Assembly: GCA_003249625.1 (NCBI GenBank)
Contig: QKII01000235.1
Coordinates: 1 to 8,622, forward strand
DNA length: 8,622 nt
Source: Propionivibrio sp.
GTDB lineage: Bacteria > Pseudomonadota > Gammaproteobacteria > Burkholderiales > Rhodocyclaceae
Reading direction: 5' to 3'
The notes beneath the pieces are model-generated. The model was not told the DNA's origin, searched no databases, and was given only the letters and a program-made list of their open reading frames with translations. Every line of letters begins with the position of its first letter. Within the stretch, counting starts at the first letter, position 1. The position numbers were made by a program, and so were the translations under genes. Positions 6,530-8,622 of the stretch are shown piece after piece.

Positions 6530-6737
6530 GGCGGTATCTCCGTTGCGAACAGGGCAGCTTGGGTCCAGCGGGAGCCTCGGGTGAGGTCATGGATCATCGG
6601 CGCAAACCGTCATCCAGATAATGCCGATACCGCGGTTGTCGTGGTTCGGCACGAAATTACGTTCAATACATGGTGTCGAAGGCGCTGTGGCAACTATAAG
6701 CCATAGTCCGGCTGCCGTTGAAAAAACCGAAATTTCG
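6530..6737 (-). promoter_or_regulatory. Predicted long 5' leader of the otsA mRNA, with two hairpins
   Basis: If transcription starts about seven bases past the -10 at 6744-6749, the otsA leader is about 208 nt. Two foldable blocks are visible on the - strand. At 6689-6716, GGCA/TGCC and ACTAT/ATAGT arms are separated by a one-sided 5-base bulge. At 6623-6650, GCCGAACC pairs with GGT-A-TCGGC with a single bulged base. No known riboswitch class was recognised. No protein-coding gene is supported in this stretch on either strand. Confidence 0.35.
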
Positions 6738-6743
6738 CTGCGA

Positions 6744-6772
6744 ATTATATTTGTACAAATCTATTCTGTCAC
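6744..6772 (-). promoter_or_regulatory. Near-consensus sigma70 promoter for the otsA operon
   Basis: Read leftward, the -35 is GTGACA (complement of 6767-6772, five of six consensus bases) and the -10 is TATAAT (complement of 6744-6749, six of six), with an exact 17-bp spacer. It is the best promoter match noticed in the window. A 12-bp palindrome occupies the spacer next to the -10, so the promoter is probably strong but controlled. Confidence 0.7.
6749..6760. promoter_or_regulatory. Perfect 12-bp palindrome in the otsA promoter spacer (candidate operator)
   Basis: ATTTGTACAAAT is fully self-complementary. It starts on the first base of the leftward -10 and fills most of the spacer. A dimeric regulator bound here would block RNA polymerase. 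Palindromes of this size suit MarR-family dimers, and a marR gene ends the operon, but the pairing is only an inference. The site also lies about 70 bases upstream of the GH15 gene and could affect both directions. Confidence 0.55.
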
Positions 6773-6792
6773 CCACTGTGCAAAAATGTGGG
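6772..6792. repeat. Short inverted repeat CCCAC...GTGGG in the divergent region
   Basis: CCCAC (6772-6776) and GTGGG (6788-6792) are 5-bp inverted arms around an 11-base A-rich centre. The left arm overlaps the last base of the leftward -35, and the repeat covers the area where a rightward -35 for the GH15 gene would sit. It may be a regulator site, but arms this short could arise by chance. Confidence 0.3.
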
Positions 6793-6806
6793 CTGTTCGG
6801 TATAAA
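6777..6806 (+). promoter_or_regulatory. Possible rightward promoter of the GH15 gene
   Basis: TATAAA (6801-6806) matches five of six -10 bases, and TGTGCA (6777-6782) matches three of six -35 bases with an 18-bp spacer. A start near 6813 would give a leader of about 17 nt containing the Shine-Dalgarno sequence at 6817-6823. The weak -35 suggests an activator or an alternative sigma factor if the call is right. Confidence 0.35.
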
Positions 6807-6829
6807 CGTATAGGCGAAAGGAGCGGACA

Positions 6830-8617
6830 ATGGCGAACCTGAATCTCGGGTTGGTTGGCAACGGGTCGATCAGCGCGCTGGTCAACGAGCATGGGCGGAT
6901 CGTCTGGAGTTGTTTCCCGCGTTTCGACGGCGATCCGGTTTTTTGCCACTTGCTGCAGCCCGAAGGCCATGAGGCTGGCCGTGGCGCCTTCGGCATTGAA
7001 CTTGTCGACTTCTCCCACGCTGAACAACGTTACGAAACCAACACGGCCATTCTTATTACAAACCTCTACGACAGTCAGGGCGGCTGCGTCGAGGTGACCG
7101 ATTTTGCGCCGCGCTTCCATCTGTTCGGGCGGATGTTTCACCCGATGATGCTGGTACGGCGAGTGCGTCGGGTCACGGGAACGCCGCGGGTGACAATCAA
7201 CCTGCAGCCCTTGGCAAGTTACGGCGAACTGGCGCCCGAACTGACCTTTGGCAGTCACCATATCCGCTACGTCGGGCCGGAACCGACCCTGCGCCTGACG
7301 ACCGATGCGTCGATCAGCGCGATCATGGAACGGCGTCCGGTCTTCGTCGACGACACGATGACCTTCGTGCTCGGCGGGGATGAGACACTGCATGAGTCGG
7401 TCGAAATGGTCGGTCGGCGTTTCCTCGAAGAGACCCGCGGCTACTGGCACGGTTGGGTGCGCAGCCTGTTCGTGCCGGTCGAGTGGCAGGACGAGGTGAT
7501 CCGCGCGGCGATCACCCTGCAGCTCAACGCCTGCGAGGATACCGGTGCCATCGTCGCAGCGATGACAACCTCGATTCCCGAGCACGCCGACTCCGGGCGG
7601 AACTGGGATTACCGCTATTGCTGGCTGCGCGACGGCTATTTCGTGGTGAACGCGCTCAACCGGCTCGGCGCGACCAGTACCATGGAGAAGTATCTCGGAT
7701 ACATCCTCAACGTGGCGGCGGGCGAGGAGCACGGTGTCTTGCAGCCCGTGTACGGCATCAGCGGCGAAGAGCACCTGCATGAAGCTGTTGCACCTGCGCT
7801 GGCCGGCTATCGCGGCATGGGACCGGTGCGTGTCGGCAATCTCGCCTATGAGCAGATCCAGCACGACGTCTATGGCTCGGCGATTCTCTCGGCGACCCAC
7901 ATGTTCTTCGATCATCGCCTGTTTCGCCGCGGCGATGCCGACCTGTTCCGCCGGCTCGAACCGCTGGGGGCGAAGGCGCAGGCGAATTTCGATCAACCGG
8001 ACGCCGGGATCTGGGAACTGCGCGGCCGTACCCGCGTGCACACCTATTCGAGCGTGACCTGCTGGGCCGCCTGCGATCGCCTTTCGCGCATCGCCCGCCA
8101 GTTGAAGCTGAGCGACCGCGAGACTTATTGGCGCGAAGAGGCCAACCGGATGCACCGCATCATCTGCAAGGAAGCTTGGAGCGAAAAGAAACAGGCCTTC
8201 GTCGCCGCCTGGGGCGACGACGCGCTCGACGCCAGCATGCTGCTGCTGCACGAATTCGGCTTTCTCTCCGCGTGCGATCCGCGCTTCGTCTCGACGGTTG
8301 CAGCCATCGAATCCGAACTCAAGCATGGCGATTTCATCTACCGCTATGTCGAGCAGGACGATTTCGGCACGCCAGACAACGCCTTCCTCGTCTGTACGTT
8401 CTGGTACGTCTATGCCTTGCAGGCCTTGGGGCGCAAGGATGAAGCGCGCCAGATCTTCGAAACGCTGCTCAGCCGCTGCAACCCGCAGGGTCTGCTGGCC
8501 GAGGATTACTGCAGCCGAACGGGCGAACTGTGGGGGAATTTTGTACAGACCTACAGCATGGTCGGCCTGATCAACTGCGCGTTGCGTCTCTCCCGGCGCT
8601 GGGACCAGGCGTACTGA
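6830..8617 (+). CDS. GH15-family glycoside hydrolase (trehalase or glucoamylase-like)
   Basis: A complete 595-residue protein, the usual length for bacterial and archaeal GH15 enzymes of the trehalase/glucodextranase kind. The N-terminal beta-rich domain (about 1-200) opens with NLGLVGNGSISALVNEHGRIVW, typical of the family. The (alpha/alpha)6 barrel follows, with NWDYRYCWLRDG (258-269), PVYGISGEEHLHE (306-318), GIWELRG (393-399, Glu396 as likely general acid) and GELWGNFVQTYS (565-576, Glu566 as likely general base). The last motif is usually GNFPQAFSH in relatives; here it reads GNFVQTYSM. No signal peptide is seen, so it acts in the cytoplasm. AAAGGAG (6817-6823), six bases before the ATG, fixes the start. 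Mycobacterial and some archaeal GH15 members are trehalases, and the divergent otsAB operon makes trehalose a plausible substrate. Maltose, isomaltose or glycogen fragments remain possible. Confidence 0.88.
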   Translation: MANLNLGLVGNGSISALVNEHGRIVWSCFPRFDGDPVFCHLLQPEGHEAGRGAFGIELVDFSHAEQRYETNTAILITNLYDSQGGCVEVTDFAPRFHLFGRMFHPMMLVRRVRRVTGTPRVTINLQPLASYGELAPELTFGSHHIRYVGPEPTLRLTTDASISAIMERRPVFVDDTMTFVLGGDETLHESVEMVGRRFLEETRGYWHGWVRSLFVPVEWQDEVIRAAITLQLNACEDTGAIVAAMTTSIPEHADSGRNWDYRYCWLRDGYFVVNALNRLGATSTMEKYLGYILNVAAGEEHGVLQPVYGISGEEHLHEAVAPALAGYRGMGPVRVGNLAYEQIQHDVYGSAILSATHMFFDHRLFRRGDADLFRRLEPLGAKAQANFDQPDAGIWELRGRTRVHTYSSVTCWAACDRLSRIARQLKLSDRETYWREEANRMHRIICKEAWSEKKQAFVAAWGDDALDASMLLLHEFGFLSACDPRFVSTVAAIESELKHGDFIYRYVEQDDFGTPDNAFLVCTFWYVYALQALGRKDEARQIFETLLSRCNPQGLLAEDYCSRTGELWGNFVQTYSMVGLINCALRLSRRWDQAY

Positions 8618-8622
8618 CCTAT

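Noticed and set aside
6718..6751. Rightward promoter TTGAAA...TATATT upstream of the GH15 gene
   Set aside because: The spacing between the hexamers is 22 bp, too long for a normal sigma70 promoter.
6621..6842. A 73-codon rightward frame spanning the otsA-GH15 intergenic region
   Set aside because: It runs through the otsA promoter and into the GH15 start, has no Shine-Dalgarno sequence and resembles nothing recognisable.
6761..8326. A 521-codon open frame antisense to the GH15 gene
   Set aside because: It is a GC-rich shadow frame: no recognisable domain, no ribosome-binding site, and full overlap with a gene whose family motifs are clear.
8538..8547. TTTTGTACAG resembling half of the otsA promoter palindrome
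   Set aside because: It lies inside GH15 coding sequence, is not symmetric, and such a short match is expected by chance.
1..8622. CRISPR arrays, tRNA or rRNA genes, insertion sequences, attachment sites
   Set aside because: No repeated spacers, cloverleaf sequences, transposase motifs or long terminal repeats were seen; gene content is ordinary chromosomal and uniform in composition.

Overview
The window looks like a chromosomal stretch of a Gram-negative proteobacterium, roughly 60% GC by eye. The protein style (MCP tail, AcuR/AcuI pair, OtsA of the '[11 protein letters not shown]' type) suggests a betaproteobacterium, perhaps of the Rhodocyclales. That placement is an inference. No phage, transposon, CRISPR, rRNA or tRNA feature was seen, and every gene except the one cut by the left edge appears intact.

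Left part (1-1962, + strand). The window opens with the last 43 codons of a methyl-accepting chemotaxis protein, closed by a good intrinsic terminator (168-194). Next is a two-gene module: a TetR-family repressor of the AcuR/NemR type (286-930) and an acryloyl-CoA reductase of the AcuI/YhdH family (979-1962). Each has a candidate promoter carrying the same 15-bp operator-like dyad, AAGACGGTTGGTCTA at 257-271 and TAGACGATCGGTCTA at 947-961. This fits a repressor that controls itself and an electrophile-detoxifying reductase. The reductase gene ends at a strong hairpin terminator that lies inside the 3' end of the convergent marR gene.

Middle part (1976-6529, - strand). Four genes read leftward as a tightly packed operon: otsA (trehalose-6-phosphate synthase), otsB (trehalose-6-phosphate phosphatase), an MscS-type mechanosensitive channel gene and a MarR-type regulator gene. 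All three junctions overlap by 1 to 4 bases, and marR has no visible Shine-Dalgarno sequence. The otsA product is unusual: about 255 residues precede the GT20 catalytic domain, made of a membrane helix, an extracytoplasmic sensor-like segment, a second helix and a HAMP-like linker. The architecture is that of a receptor whose output is trehalose synthesis.

Right part (6530-8617). A 300-bp divergent intergenic region separates otsA from a rightward GH15 glycoside hydrolase, which may be a trehalase or another alpha-glucosidase. It holds a near-consensus leftward promoter (GTGACA, 17 bp, TATAAT) with a perfect 12-bp palindrome ATTTGTACAAAT in its spacer, implying an otsA leader of about 208 nt with two possible hairpins.

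Taken together the right-hand two thirds read as an osmotic-stress island. Trehalose is made by a membrane-bound, possibly signal-gated synthase and its phosphatase. A mechanosensitive channel from the same mRNA could relieve turgor when conditions reverse. The divergent GH15 enzyme could remove trehalose or supply glucose from glucans, and the operon-terminal MarR protein is a candidate local regulator.
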